Assembly: GCA_916613615.1 (NCBI GenBank) | Contig: OU744734.1 | Coordinates: 35,222,801 to 35,286,800, forward strand | Length of the DNA: 64,000 bases | Source: Steromphala cineraria | Taxonomy: Eukaryota; Mollusca; Gastropoda; Trochida; Trochidae | Direction of reading: 5' to 3' | Shown: in pieces, positions 1 through 11,900 of the stretch | Position numbering within the stretch: the first letter of the stretch is position 1 | How the letters are laid out: each line of letters starts with the position of its first letter | Notes under the pieces: generated by a model | What the model was told of the DNA's origin: nothing | The model's database searches: none | What the model saw: only the letters and a program-made list of their open reading frames with translations | Position numbers and translations under genes: made by a program

Positions 1-1724
1 CTAGAACTAACCGTGAACGTGGAGTCGGGGTTGTTTTGTTTTCACTGTACAGTGAGGAATTGGACGTTGCAGAGGTGCAACTTCCGCTTTACCTGTACAG
101 TCGAGTACCCCCTGTGGGTCAGTTTACCCTATATCTTGTCTTGTGCGTAGTATTTTTTCTGATTAAAATATGGGCTTGCATAAAGTATTTGAAATATGTT
201 CCCATATTCCGACTGCATAAATACTCCTATTAACCAAAAATTGAAATCTAATACAAGCCCGTGTATATCAATAATTCACCTGTTGTATACATACTATCTA
301 TCACTAAGACGTTTACATAATATTTTTTATGTCCTTCAAAAACGAAGAAATTATATTTTGAATGACATTTTATTTTCTCCTAGTCACAATGGCTTGTTTA
401 TATGGTAGTCGTTCACATGTTTGATCTGTTGATTTCACAAAGCCTCGTGTCGGTCTGGAAACGAAAACTAGTTGTTGTCGTGTTTCAATCGTTGTATAAT
501 CCTTCAAATCTAAAACAAAAATTATTCATTTTCAACAAATAACAAAAATAAAGTATATTAGCTGAATCTACTAATTTGCAAAACGTTTTTATCGGGTTAA
601 AAGACACATGCTGTGATAATTTGTGCAGATCATTAAGATATACCCTTTTGTTCAATAAAAAAATCATAGTTGAATAATTTTATTTATTAAAAAGATATAT
701 TATTAGAAAAGACCTCAAAAAAGTTTGTTCACCATATGAATTATTCAGCTGCATCATCGCAAATTAGATATAAAGCACTCGATAATATAAAGAAATTATG
801 TGAGTATATTTTTAATCCTTACCTATGAATGGATATACTTTAAAAATTATTCAAAACACCATTCCTTACAAGAACACACTCTTTGATGGTAAGTGATCAT
901 AACAACAATCATGATCATTCCGACTATTAATTTGCATACATAATGTGTGCCTCAGTGATTCGTAATCAAAATTAGTTTCGTACCGGCGACACCTAAATCA
1001 ATAAAAATGTTTTCGTCCTCAAACAAGCCATGATTTATATAATATAAAACACGAAAATAACTTAGACAATAAAAATCCACCAAATGTAAAATTTGCCCTC
1101 TTTCTAATCAATCAATGGTGTTTTGGTTGATATATACAAGATAATTTTGATTACGAACAATCATCGCGGGTTCGCTTTTTAGGATTCGCTTCGACTTGTC
1201 CGGTCATTGAGCCTAATTATTTTTTTTGTAGTGGTATACTGATTTTAAAAAAATATTCTGTTACATAAGATTTATTTTTACAAATGTACTTTTTTCAGCA
1301 AGGTCATTTTAAACTTGATTTCAACTTAATGCATTGTTTTTTAAGCTTTGAAAATTATTTTAAAATGTCAGTGTTCTAACCTTGAGGCGTCCGAAGTTTG
1401 GAGATCTTTTCCAACCTGTACTGGGGTTTTGCAACAGTCTGCTGGTCAGGAATGTTTTTTTATTGCTTGGGGTATCATGGAAGTTGATAATTCTGGACCC
1501 GGCACGTCTCGACTGAAGTCGTGCCAGTTGTTGTAGTCTTATGTTTGACGGGCCGTCATCGCCCACTATTGAATCTAACGGCGTCTCCTAATTTCGTGGT
1601 GTTTGACGCGCCCCAAATCTCGCTCTCGTTTGCTAATCGAGACTGCAAAATGGCGGCGCCCGTGAGGCCGGTTAAATAGTAGAAATTCAGATTTCAAATT
1701 TTTATTATGGGCTTCACCGAATAC
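1..1724. other. AT-rich intergenic sequence, no gene recognised
   Basis: No convincing coding exon is seen here. From about 1480 to 1670 there is a patch clearly richer in G+C and CpG than its surroundings, ending in AAAATGGCGGCGCC near 1650. It lies just downstream of the poly(A) signal of the minus-strand exon that follows. Its role is unknown: it could be a promoter remnant or a transposon fragment. Confidence 0.5.
1701..1706 (-). other. Poly(A) signal AATAAA (minus strand)
   Basis: TTTATT on the plus strand reads AATAAA on the minus strand, about 20 bases after the stop of the exon at 2135-1725. Its position supports that exon being the 3' end of a transcript. Confidence 0.45.
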
Positions 1725-2135
1725 CTAAAAATTATTTGAAAATAATGAAGGCTTATGAAATAAATATTCTTTAATTAGCACGAATTTCATTTTGCATTGG
1801 AATATTCCTTTAATGACGTCCCTGGCTTTTCTGCCTCCTTTGTTCGAAACCATCAGGAAACACCCAACATTCTTTGGTTCAGGAACTAGTTCATCAAACT
1901 GGTTCCTTTGAGATTCGACATAATTTCTAATCATATGAACCTTGAACCCATGTACCTGACCCTTTTTGTACAAGTTTCCAGAATCTAGATCAGCAAGGAC
2001 ACAGTAAGGGGTACATAGACAATCTACTTCACACTTTATAGATGTCTTACACTTGGACGTCGTCAGATACAGGTGATGTGATACTTTAAGATGATCATTT
2101 TTGTTGTGTTTGAAGAAGGTTGCTTTGCTGAAAAC
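1725..2135 (-). CDS. Terminal coding exon of an unidentified minus-strand gene
   Basis: On the minus strand a pyrimidine-rich tract ends in CAACAG, giving an acceptor just before 2135. The reading frame then stays open for 136 codons to a TAG at 1727-1725. An AATAAA lies about 20 bases further on, as expected for a last exon. The product has a cluster of five cysteines in its first third (Cys-x5-Cys-x3-Cys-x-Cys-x3-Cys) and a second pair near the end, which suggests a secreted, disulphide-bonded protein. I do not recognise the family; a netrin-like/TIMP fold was considered but the cysteine order does not fit clearly. No upstream exon could be identified. The ATG at 2150 lies before the acceptor and is probably not the true start. 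Confidence 0.5.
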   Translation of the reverse strand, partial: VFSKATFFKHNKNDHLKVSHHLYLTTSKCKTSIKCEVDCLCTPYCVLADLDSGNLYKKGQVHGFKVHMIRNYVESQRNQFDELVPEPKNVGCFLMVSNKGGRKARDVIKGIFQCKMKFVLIKEYLFHKPSLFSNNF

Positions 2136-2222
2136 CTGTTGTAGAGACAAGAACAGATGGAAAGCAATGGTGTAAACAAAGGACCTATCGCTTACAAGAG
2201 ACGGCTTTAAATTGACGGCAAC

Positions 2223-2679
2223 CTTAAAGAGGCAGTAGCACGTTTTTAGGGGTAATATAAGATGATGTCAGGAAAATGAAAATTAATGGTTCCAATTGAA
2301 AGACAATGTATTTAAACTAAATGGAGCAGTAATAATTTTTATATAATTTTATATTTTAAAGTTTTCACTCATAATTGTAAGTTAATGCTAAATGTACTAT
2401 TTTGACAGTGTAAAAAATCTCATTACACTAGCCAATCATCCATAGCCAGAGGACAAAGTATGTAGATTCACATAAAATCCGCTGGCGGTCATTTTGTGTG
2501 AACACCTTCAATTCATTTTGTGTAAGAAAAAGGAATTACATGGCTAAACTTTACATTTTATATTTGATTTATTACTGCTGCGTTTAATTTAAATACGTTG
2601 TCTTTCAATTTGGGCGATTAATTTTCATTTTCTGACATCACCTTATATTCCCCCTAAAAACGTGATACTGTCCCTATAA
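2223..2679. mobile_element. MITE family 1 copy, foldback composite
   Basis: This copy of the dominant TTAA-flanked MITE starts TTAAAGAGGCAGTAGCACG. Both outer ends carry the same terminus: the 3' side reads as the inverted 5' end (CCCCCTAAAAACGTGATACTGTCCC). It is therefore a head-to-head composite of about 110 bp of the left end plus an almost whole inverted copy lacking its own right terminus. Confidence 0.8.
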
Positions 2680-2933
2680 ATCACAAAAAAAAGTTATAAA
2701 ATTTGCTCAAGAGCGAATAAATAAACAAATAATTATTTTGTACTTGATTCCAAACAATGTCTGAAAAACTATTAGCAAGTTGATAGTGAGTGAGCGAGTT
2801 AATGCTTATCGCCGCTTGGGCAGTACATCAGCCATTAGCGGCGGATTAAGTTGATAACTGTTTAATTAAGAAATGCATTTTCCAATGTCCAGCCAGATAC
2901 TAAATTTTAACTTACCAGTTTCAAACAGGTTAA
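2323..2933 (+). repeat. Segmental duplication, copy 1
   Basis: This segment is nearly identical to 5725-6341, differing by only a few substitutions and small indels. It covers most of the composite MITE and about 255 bp of flanking DNA that is not part of the MITE, so it is a true duplication rather than two transpositions. The flank includes GTGAGTGAGCGAG near 2785, part of a dispersed gastropod-like repeat. Confidence 0.85.
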
Positions 2934-4459
2934 CACGTTGTAGTCAAACACATAATGAAAAACATTGCTTACAATTTCTGACTGTGAAATTTAAGGGAAG
3001 TTTTCATTTGAAATATAACCTAAAATTTACTCTTTTTACAATTACTTCTCTACCAAACTTCCTCGAGCAAAAGCTTCTGCATGACATAACGGTATTGTGT
3101 ATGATTCAGGTTTATATAAAAGCCCAAATTGCAAGGACAACTTCAACGTAAAAACAAACAACTATGAATTCTAATTTACAAATTACTTGTAAAATAGCTG
3201 AAATGTGGTGACAACACGTTAAACCCCAACTGACTCACTCACTCAACGACGATAAAAAAACTTGAAATAACAAACACACATGTAAGATGTTTTAACTGAA
3301 TTTGGTGTCTTACTGAGAGAGCTGTCGGTATAGATGCAAATTGAGTTTTTTAAACTTCCACTCATCCTTTCACAGCTGTCAATGTCCTACCTCAAGAGTG
3401 TCATCTCCAAATCGAGATTGAATAACTTTATTCATAGAATTTTGAACGAAATCAATTTTCTAATAAATGAAAACATATTATTTGAGATGACCCCTGCATG
3501 ACTAGATTTCTATTGTTGAGTAAGACTATTAATCAGAACGTTTCACAAGTTTTGGGTATAGTTACCAGTCCTGTAAAGAGACTTTTAGACATTGTAGAAT
3601 TATAGTCAAAATCACGACAGGCTAGACAAGGTAGCAATTGGACAAGTAGATTTGTGTTATTTAATTTTCTCTAAATATAAATTATAGTTTGATGCGAAAA
3701 TGAATTTTTCTAGCATTTCCCGCAGTAGTTTACAGAAAGTGTCTTAACACTCTTTTCCCATCTAAGTCTCCTAGCCTGTAATCACCACTCTGGGCTGTTC
3801 CATTTTACTCAAGGGTAAATGATTAATCCTACCTTGATTTTTATAGAAGTGTTGGCATGTAGAAGTTTTGGGATGTAGAGAATTTGGGACAGAGCCGCAT
3901 TGTTTCGGCATTTAAGAGGGGTTGAGAAATATACAATACTACATGTTTATAGAATAACGATGGATAATAACCGGTATTAACAACTTGGTAGCTATCGAAT
4001 TATTGAAATTCTAGCTATTTTGGTGAAGTTTTGTGTTAAATCGACAATTCAAAAAGTGCTAAGACACGTCAATCTAAATAAATTTAGATCAACAGATTTT
4101 TTATATCGTCATAACAGAATGACCAAATATAAAACCTGTTGATCTAAATTTATTTAGATTGAAGACATTATCATTAGGTGAAACCCCTGCACTTCTGAAA
4201 TATATGAGTATATGTGCAAACTTACTATATACGACGTTGAACGGTTTCTCTTTGTAATCAACCGCAGAAGTTAATAAATCGGTAAAATTTAATCACAACA
4301 TCTATACAAACACGCTGCGATGTCTTATAACAGCGCTCGTCGTATTGAGGGCATCGACTTCGTGTATGGATGCGGCAATGACTGCCTCGCGCGAGTTTCC
4401 CCCGCACTGCTGCATTTTAAAGGAGTATTTTACCCCAACTATAGCCTTTTAATGAGATA
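2934..4459. other. Intergenic sequence, no gene
   Basis: No coding exon is supported. Around 3195-3240, on the minus strand, there is a GAGTGAGT...GGGGTTTAACGTGTTGTCA fragment of the same dispersed repeat seen at 55805-55860. A perfect-looking hairpin (4070-4161) is listed separately. Confidence 0.5.
4070..4161. repeat. Inverted repeat, 31-bp arms
   Basis: The arms 4070-4100 and 4131-4161 are reverse complements with one mismatch, separated by a 30-bp loop. Each arm is itself partly palindromic (ATCTAAATTTATTTAGAT). It is probably a small foldback element. Confidence 0.8.
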
Positions 4460-4826
4460 TTAAAGGGACAGTAGCACGTTTTTAGGTGGAATATAAGGTG
4501 ATGTCAGCAAAATGGAAAATAATGTTTCCAATTGAAACTAAGACAATGCATTTAAACGAAATGGAGCAGTCATAATTCAAATATATAACGTAAAGTTTAG
4601 CCATGCGATTTCTTTTTCTTACACAAAATGAATTAAAGATGTTCACACACAATGGCCGACAATGGATTTTATGTGAATCTTCATCCTTTGTCCTCTGACT
4701 ATGAATGATTGGCTTGTGTAATGAGATTTTTAACATTGTCAAAACAATACATTTAGCAAAAACTTACAATTTTCAGTAAAATTTTAAAATATAAAATTCT
4801 AAAAAAACGTGCTACTGCCCCTTTAA
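4460..4826 (+). mobile_element. MITE family 1 copy
   Basis: A full-length copy of about 365 bp from TTAAAGGGACAGTAGCACG to CGTGCTACTGCCCCTTTAA. It has terminal inverted repeats and TTAA at both ends. No transposase is encoded. Confidence 0.9.
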
Positions 4827-4862
4827 GAAGTGTAATGCTAAACAGAGTTATTAAGCAACTTT

Positions 4863-4935
4863 GTTTTGTCATTTTCATGGCGCTGCGGTAAAGCGTTCAT
4901 AAAGAGTGACGTAATGCGGGTTCGAGCCAGTCCCG
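4863..4935 (+). repeat. tRNA-like SINE remnant
   Basis: The stretch contains GGTAAAGCG and, about 30 bases on, GGGTTCGAGCC, spaced like the A and B boxes of an RNA polymerase III promoter. No clear SINE body follows, so it is at best a decayed head. Confidence 0.3.
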
Positions 4936-5631
4936 CTGTGGTATGTGAGGATATTTTATCTCAATTGTAAAACTTGTGTTAGGGTTTACAACCACGGTTA
5001 TCCCTCTCTCAGGGCTTACAATTGTCCTTGTAAACCCTCTTGGAGGGAAACACAAAATTGTAAGTCCCCCAAAAAGGGTGATAAGATTTCGAAGACCCTT
5101 TCAAACATCGCATTATGTAGCTAGAAGGTTGATAATTTGTTGTAATATGATTGCTAGTAAGAACAGGAGATTGGAGTGAAAACGATCTCTATTTGGAGTT
5201 TTAAAGATAAGACCATCAGTGCTGTGATTTTCAAATTTGTAGCAGTAAAAATTCCACAATGCTTTTAAAATACAATAGCACCTGTAAAACTGGTTTGTTA
5301 TGGGAATAAACAATCTAAGAGACCGAATCCAAGTTGTATTTACGTTTTATTGCTTTTGAAGTATCTAATTTTGCTTAGCAGGCAGTCTGCTATATAGTCC
5401 CACGTTGTTTGTTTATTGATGATCACAACTAGGAAACAAGCTGCCTACTGATGAAAATGTACATTATTGCTTGTGTCATTATATTCTACCAAGCGCTCAA
5501 CTGCAAAATCTTATCCAAGATGATTAAGTACTAAAGGATATACGATATCTAGGGATGTATCAAGGGATGATAGCACAGTTATCCTAGCATTTAACTTTGA
5601 ATCATAAAATTATGTTTCGCATAGTATTACA

Positions 5632-6084
5632 TTAAAGGGGCAGTAGCACGTTTTAGGGGGAATATAAGGTGATGTCGGGAAAATGAAAATAATGGTTCTA
5701 ATTGAAAGACAATGTATTCAAACTAAATGGAGCAGTAATAATTTTTATATAATTTTATATTTTAAAGTTTTCACTCATAATTGTAAGTTAATGCTAAATG
5801 TACTATTTTGACAGTAAAAAATCTCATTACACTAGCCAATCATCCATAGCCAGAGGACAAAGTATGTAGATTTACATAAAATCCGCTGGCGGTCATTTTG
5901 TGTGAACACCTTCAATTCATTTTGTGTAAGAAAAAGGAATTACATGGCTAAACTTTACATTTTATATTTGATTTATTACTGCTGCGTTTAATTTAAATAC
6001 GTTGTCTTTCAATTTGGGCGATTAATTTTCATTTTCTGACATCACCTTATATTCCCCCTAAAAACGTGATACTGTCCCTATAAA
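5632..6084. mobile_element. MITE family 1 copy, foldback composite (duplicated)
   Basis: It has the same head-to-head composite structure as 2223-2679 and lies in the second copy of the segmental duplication. Its first ~90 bp carry variants (GATGTCGGGAAAATG, GGTTCTAATTG) that match the separate MITE at 6341-6702 better than the composite's sister at 2223. This points to recombination or gene conversion between MITE copies. Confidence 0.85.
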
Positions 6085-6341
6085 TCACAAAAAAAAGTTA
6101 TAAAATTTGCTCAAGAGCGAATAAATAAACAAATAATTATTTTGTACTTGATTCCAAACAATGTCTGAAAAACTATTAGCAAGTTGATAGTGAGTGAGTG
6201 AGCGAGTTAATGCTTATCGCCGCTTGGGCAGTACATTAGCCATTAGCGGCGGATTAAGTTGATAACTGTTTAATTAAGAAATGCATTTTCCAATGTCCAG
6301 CCAGATACTAAATTTTAACTTACCAGTTTCAAACAGGTTAA
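5725..6341 (+). repeat. Segmental duplication, copy 2
   Basis: Nearly identical to 2323-2933 in the same orientation, 3.4 kb downstream. The identity stops exactly at a TTAA (6338-6341), where the next MITE begins. Confidence 0.85.
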
Positions 6342-6702
6342 GCACGCAGTAGCACGTTTTAGGGGGAATATAAGGTGATGTCGGGAAAATGAAAATAATG
6401 GTTCTAATTGAAAGACAATGCATTTAAACTAAATGGAGCAGTAATAATTCAAATATATAATGTAAAATTTAGCCATGCGATTCCTTTTTCTTACACAAAA
6501 TGAATTAAAGGTGTTCACAAAAAAAATGGCCGCCAATGGATTTTATGTGAATCTTCAAACTTTGTTCTCGGACTATGGAAGCTTAGCTTGTGTAATGAGA
6601 TTTTTGATAATATCAAAATAATACATTTAGCGTTAACGTTCAATTATCAGTGAAAATTTTGAAATATAGAATTATCAAAACAACGTGCTACTGCCCCTTT
6701 AA
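6341..6702 (+). mobile_element. MITE family 1 copy
   Basis: The right end CGTGCTACTGCCCCTTTAA is intact. The left terminus is altered (GCACGCAGTAGCACG directly after TTAA). It abuts the end of segmental duplication copy 2. Confidence 0.85.
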
Positions 6703-8599
6703 CCTGTTTACAAACATCATTTTCAAACCATTTTTGTATGGTGACCAATTCAATGGTAAATGTTATCGTTTTGATTTAAAGGCGATGTGAAAAATCTAAA
6801 TAGAGAAAGATCTTTTTAATGATAGAAATTGTTGCTGTTTTGTCCAATTAGTGTCGCCATTTTGTCGAGCGTCTTAGACTTACAATTTACTGTTTCATCG
6901 TTTTGACTAAGCATTTGTCGCCGATGCCTTTTGGTTAGTCGCCCGTTTGATCGTATACCATGTTAAGTTTTAGAATAAAAATCGAGGCAAAACTTTAATT
7001 AACCTGTGAAGAGAAACGGTGTCATGGAGAGAATATCATTCAATAGAAAGTAAATTATTTTTCTATAATATTTTGACTTGTATATATCAAACGTTTCAGC
7101 TGTCGAAGTAGATTTTTCTTTGATCTTGATAGTCAACTTTCTTATATGTGTCAAGTTTTGCCTTTTTTACTTATGTCTTTAAAGATGATATACCACTGAC
7201 ATATCATCTATCTGTTATTTACTATGTTGCTAGGCATTGGGTTGGTTGCTAAGGACGCATACTATTTGCCGGACGTATTGTAAAACTACCATGCAAGTCC
7301 AGCTCACGTCCATTAAGATCATTGTACAATTCAAATTGGGATTGTAACTTGTGTTAAGGTAAGCTATGAAAAAAAGTATTCAGTTCAGTATTCAATTCAT
7401 CTTTATTACTCATTTTTATTTCATTTATCCGATAGATTTATTGTATAATTGGTTAAAAAATATTTCATAAACTTCATATTTTTTATTTCATGCAGTGTTT
7501 AAGCCAGGTATTATTTATAATTTTTCGTGAATGTATATTTGATAAGTTTATTGTACAATAGTTTATCTAGTTGCTGTTTATCGCCCCGCAGTGGTATTTT
7601 TTTTTGTATCTTAATGTTGATTTAATTAAACTACATTTTCAATATTTGCGATCAATATCAATATTTCGGGTGGAACATTTCAAGTCAATAACCCCACTAT
7701 ACCTCCTATACGTTGTGTATGTTGAACACAATTGCGTAGAGTTTAAGTTACGCACAAGGTCCTATTAGAATACTGATGGAGACACAATATATTTGACCTT
7801 GGTCTCAAGGTAAGGCACTGTATCCACATTGCACTCAGTTCGCCTGAAGCCTCCAATGGCTGAACTATTGCCCAAGCGGCGTTTAGCTAAATCATTCAGT
7901 ACGTCAAGTTGATATAATGGTACCTGGTGATAGTGATAGTTACGCTTACAGTTTATTAAGAGTACTTCCCTGTTTATAGCTACATATGATTGTTACATGC
8001 TCCTTTCCCACTTATTTTCATATATGTTTGTGGGGTTAACAACTTATTTTTTCTAGATTTAACAATTTGACAAAGAATAGAATGTATCACTGCCTCCTCT
8101 TGAATTTCGTTTCCACAAAAAATACCAAGATAGGACTGTCCCTTTAAGCTGATAGTCCAGCCAGAATGATTCAAACCTACACTTAACAGTTATTTAAACA
8201 ATTACATGATCACGATTATTGTATAAGACTTTAAGAAATAAATAGCGTAGTCATTGAAACAATCAAATCATACGCTTTACATTAAGTCTCTTTGCGCTGT
8301 CAATCTCACCATTAAGTATTTCTTTCGGCAAACAATATCCTGTTTGACATAACCATCTTATCTTCGATGTTCCCATCAGCATAGCTTATGGAAAAAATAA
8401 AGCAGTATTTTTTAAATCTTCAATCTGAACGCATATAAGACAGCAACTATTTCAAACTTCTTGAATGTCTTGAATAGTTTAGCTCATTAAAGTCAATATT
8501 CGAATTATATTGCAAGAAACACGTCTGCGCCTCCAAAACAATTACTTGTGATCACCTCTTTTTTCTACATTAAATGTTTGACAAAATATCTAATTTCAG
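6703..8599. other. Intergenic sequence, no gene
   Basis: No coding exon is seen. A decayed SINE 3' part (about 7770-7880) is listed separately. The region is otherwise AT-rich and unremarkable. Confidence 0.5.
7771..7880 (+). repeat. SINE fragment, 3' part
   Basis: GATGGAGACAC followed by CAAGGTAAGGCACTGTATCC and CACATTGCACTCAGTTCGCC matches the body of the SINEs at 32811 and 61933. The tRNA-like head is missing. Confidence 0.65.
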
Positions 8600-8605
8600 A
8601 TCAAA

Positions 8606-8924
8606 ATGAATTCAAAGGGGATGAAGATATATTTCACACATACCCTTCTAATGCTTAGTGTGGGTTGCTCTGATGTTTTGTTCCTAAAAACAAAACGTTT
8701 AGATTTGAAGGAAACTCGGCGCTTTTCAAGAATTCATAGTGACCTTATGTGTATTATGAGGTGCCTTTATTTCACCAGATGTCAAGGGGTCGTTTTTTCA
8801 AACAACATTTGTGTAATTGGAGAAATACACCCAATTCAGTCCCATATTTTAGCTTCTTACAAACAGTATATATGGATAAAGAAATCGGTGAACATCATGT
8901 ATGATGAATACGGATATCTAAAGA
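8606..8924 (+). CDS. Lectin gene exon 1: signal peptide and PAN-like region
   Basis: It encodes residues 1-106. The ATG at 8606 is the first in the open frame after a possible acceptor (TTTCAG, ending at 8599); a second Met at residue 6 would also give a good signal peptide. The donor is A|GTGAGT at 8925, phase 1. Confidence 0.75.
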
Positions 8925-11900
8925 GTGAGTATCATAAGATTTAATGCTTTATTTGTTTCATTACAGATAATTTGTTTCAAGGTAAAAGAGTGAGTATTTT
9001 GTGGTAATGAAAAAGGTGAAGTATTAGTGATATTGAACAAGGGGAAGTGTTTGTGGTAATGAAAAAGGGGAAGTGTTATGTGGTAATGAACAAGGGAAAG
9101 TGTATGTGGTAATGAAAAAGGAAAATGTATGTGGTAAGGACAAATGGGGAGTATTTTGTGGTAATGAAAAAGGGGAAGTGTTTTGTGGTAATGAACAAGG
9201 GAAAGTGTACATGTATGTGGTAATGAAAAAGGGAAAGTCACTTAGTGTATGTGGTATTGAAAAAGGGAAAGTGTATGTGGTAAGGACAAATGGGGAGTAT
9301 TTTGTGGTAAGGAAAAAGGGGGAGTATTTTGTGGTAAGGAAAAAGAAGGGGGTTTTTGTTTGAAGGAAAAAGGCCGTATGTTTTTGCTGAAGGATAAGAA
9401 GCATTCTATTTTAAACTGAGGAGGAGAGGCAGTATTATTTGCTATCGTAAAAATGTTCTGTGCTACACGCAAGGGTAAAATAAATCTTAACTACAGATGT
9501 TAAGTTTTATCAGTTTTTGGCGACCAAATTGAATATTATATTTTTTTCCAAGGATTGAATCAAGAATCAACAATATACGAAAACATTGGTGAGTTTATGA
9601 CGAACATATTATTTTAATCAAATTAGGTTACAGCAAGTAGAGGTATCAACGCTTCAGTTTATTTACTTTATCAAGACACCGAAAAACTTCTGTCTTCAAA
9701 TGTTAAGTTGATAGATCTCAGACATATTTCGTTTATCTATAACTCATACATACCTTGCACTCGTTGATTATACAGCCGATGCTCCAGAGACCACAACCAC
9801 ATTGACAACTTCAATAAGATCAACTACTGTGAAAAATGTGCCCAAAAAAGGTAAATTCCTCGTACTTACACCTATATTATACAAAGTTTGCATTGTTCCT
9901 TGCGTATTGGTTGCGTACCAATTATCAACATAGATCTTTGGCATTATCAGTTTTCTTCTTATGATAATATAATCTTGTATTCAAAGTTTGAAAATGTAAA
10001 TTTGCCATTCAAAATATATACCTCAAGGCAAGTCAAGATGTCAGTTGTCATTATTTAATTTTAATTAATATTCATGTATTTGGACATTCTCTCCTCACAG
10101 AGGCTGCTCAGTCTTACTCGAATAAGCCTTTGTTCCATTACGGCTAATACATAGGATAGAAAGGTAGAATTCTGATTGGAGGCAATCGAAGTTGTACAAT
10201 CAGCGAAGCCGTTTCAAAAGCGATCATTCGCAAAACCTGGTTATTTCCGTGTGGTTCGACAAAGCATCGTTGAAATTTAACATTCAGGGGAGATAACTCT
10301 TCCTTTTACAAAACATCGCTTTTTACCTTCTTATAAGCTTTTATTTGGTTAATTAGTAAAAATAATCTATCATCAAACAAATAATAATTTACAAAATTAT
10401 TAAAGGGTTTCTATCTAATGAAAAACCCTTACTAAATCTAATTTTTCAAATATTTTCACTCTCACACTGTTAATGAAAAATAAACATAAAGGCATGATAT
10501 CTTTCATGTCACTATACGTCCGTTGAGAATTCCCTGAGATATGGATATCCAAAAGGTGCTTTTAATGGCTGCAAATAAGGGAGATATCTTGAGTTACAAC
10601 TTTTTGCCGCTGGGCAATCTGCCGGAACCCCAGGAACAGAGGCTTGCTCGTACTGAGCTGCCTCTGTGGGGAGAAAATGGTATTTAGACTGAAAAACCCA
10701 ATTGAATAGAAACATCATTGCTTAATCTCCTTTGAACAACGATATCGGCCTGTATTGTTTTGCAAACAGTCTGAAGACTTCAAAAGCAATAAATATTGTG
10801 TAAGTTAGAATTCAGTAAAACTAGACATAAGAATTTTGACCTGTGATCGACTTTTAAAACCTCGATTATAAAAGAGACGTAAATCAAAAACATTAACTAT
10901 TGTCCTCATGTTTTCGTAAAAATAAAAACGGCTTATCTTGTACAAATCAGTTATCATTACTTTTATATGGTTTCAGTGGTAAGATGTCCTCCAAAGTACC
11001 CCTATATTGAAGCGGCTGGTGGTTGCTTCATGATAACTAGGACAACCTACACTTATGACTTGGCTCAAAAGGAGTGTCGAAAAACTCCAGGAAGCCGATT
11101 GGCAGCACTAACAAGCGAGAAGAAACGAAAAGCCATCAAGGCTTACATGGACGCGGAGGGTCTTTCTAAAGGTAGTACGATTTCTTTTCTTTTTTTTTAA
11201 ACAGAAGGGTACCAAAAACTGCTTAATACATTTTGGAATAAAAAGTTTAAATAAGGAATGAAATATTTCTTTACGAAGTTATTGAAATCGGATAGAACCT
11301 ATGTCTAGGAAGAAACATGACCCGCAGACATTACCAAACAGCAACTCGAATAACAGCGGGAGGTGTTGGTAAAATCTAGGGGTCATGTTTTATCTAACTT
11401 ATAAACCGACAAAGACTGGGTATGTCGATGTGGGCGTGTCTTGTGGTAGGAGGAGATCTGATATGAATTTATTCATTTCATAAAACACAAATAATAGTTA
11501 CGCTGATATTGCTAACTAGACAAACTGAGAAGGGTCATTTTACAAATAATATAAAATAGACAGCGAGCATTATCAACATAAATGTACTCGGCAATGTACT
11601 AGTTTCAGGTAAGAGAGAATTATCAGAAAGAGTCCAGAAAGTACATAAGAGTGACGTCACTGGAGATTTATAACACTCATACCTCATCGTCTTTCTCACC
11701 TGAGTCTTGCTTTCTTTGTGATCGTGTCATGATGATTTGTAAATGACCTTGTACCTCATATGATCTCACTGATCATTTTATCTCACTTTTAAGCATCGTC
11801 GTTGATGTGCTAAAGATCACCGGAAGTAAAACTCAGGTCAGAAAAGCAAAGAAGTATGACTGATAGGTTCGATCGGATTTCAATCTCATGACAGTTAATT

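Noticed and set aside
1348..1566. Short overlapping frames on both strands in the GC-rich patch
   Set aside because: No family similarity, no splice sites and no poly(A) signal in support.
5451..5534. 27-codon frame starting with a signal-peptide-like sequence (MKMYIIACVIIFYQ)
   Set aside because: It has no good donor and cannot be spliced in frame to the lectin exon at 8606; probably chance, though an orphan first exon is possible.
8918..9472. Several overlapping open frames on both strands (His/Pro/Leu-rich on minus)
   Set aside because: They are produced by a purine-rich minisatellite with no stops in several frames; no splice or start support.
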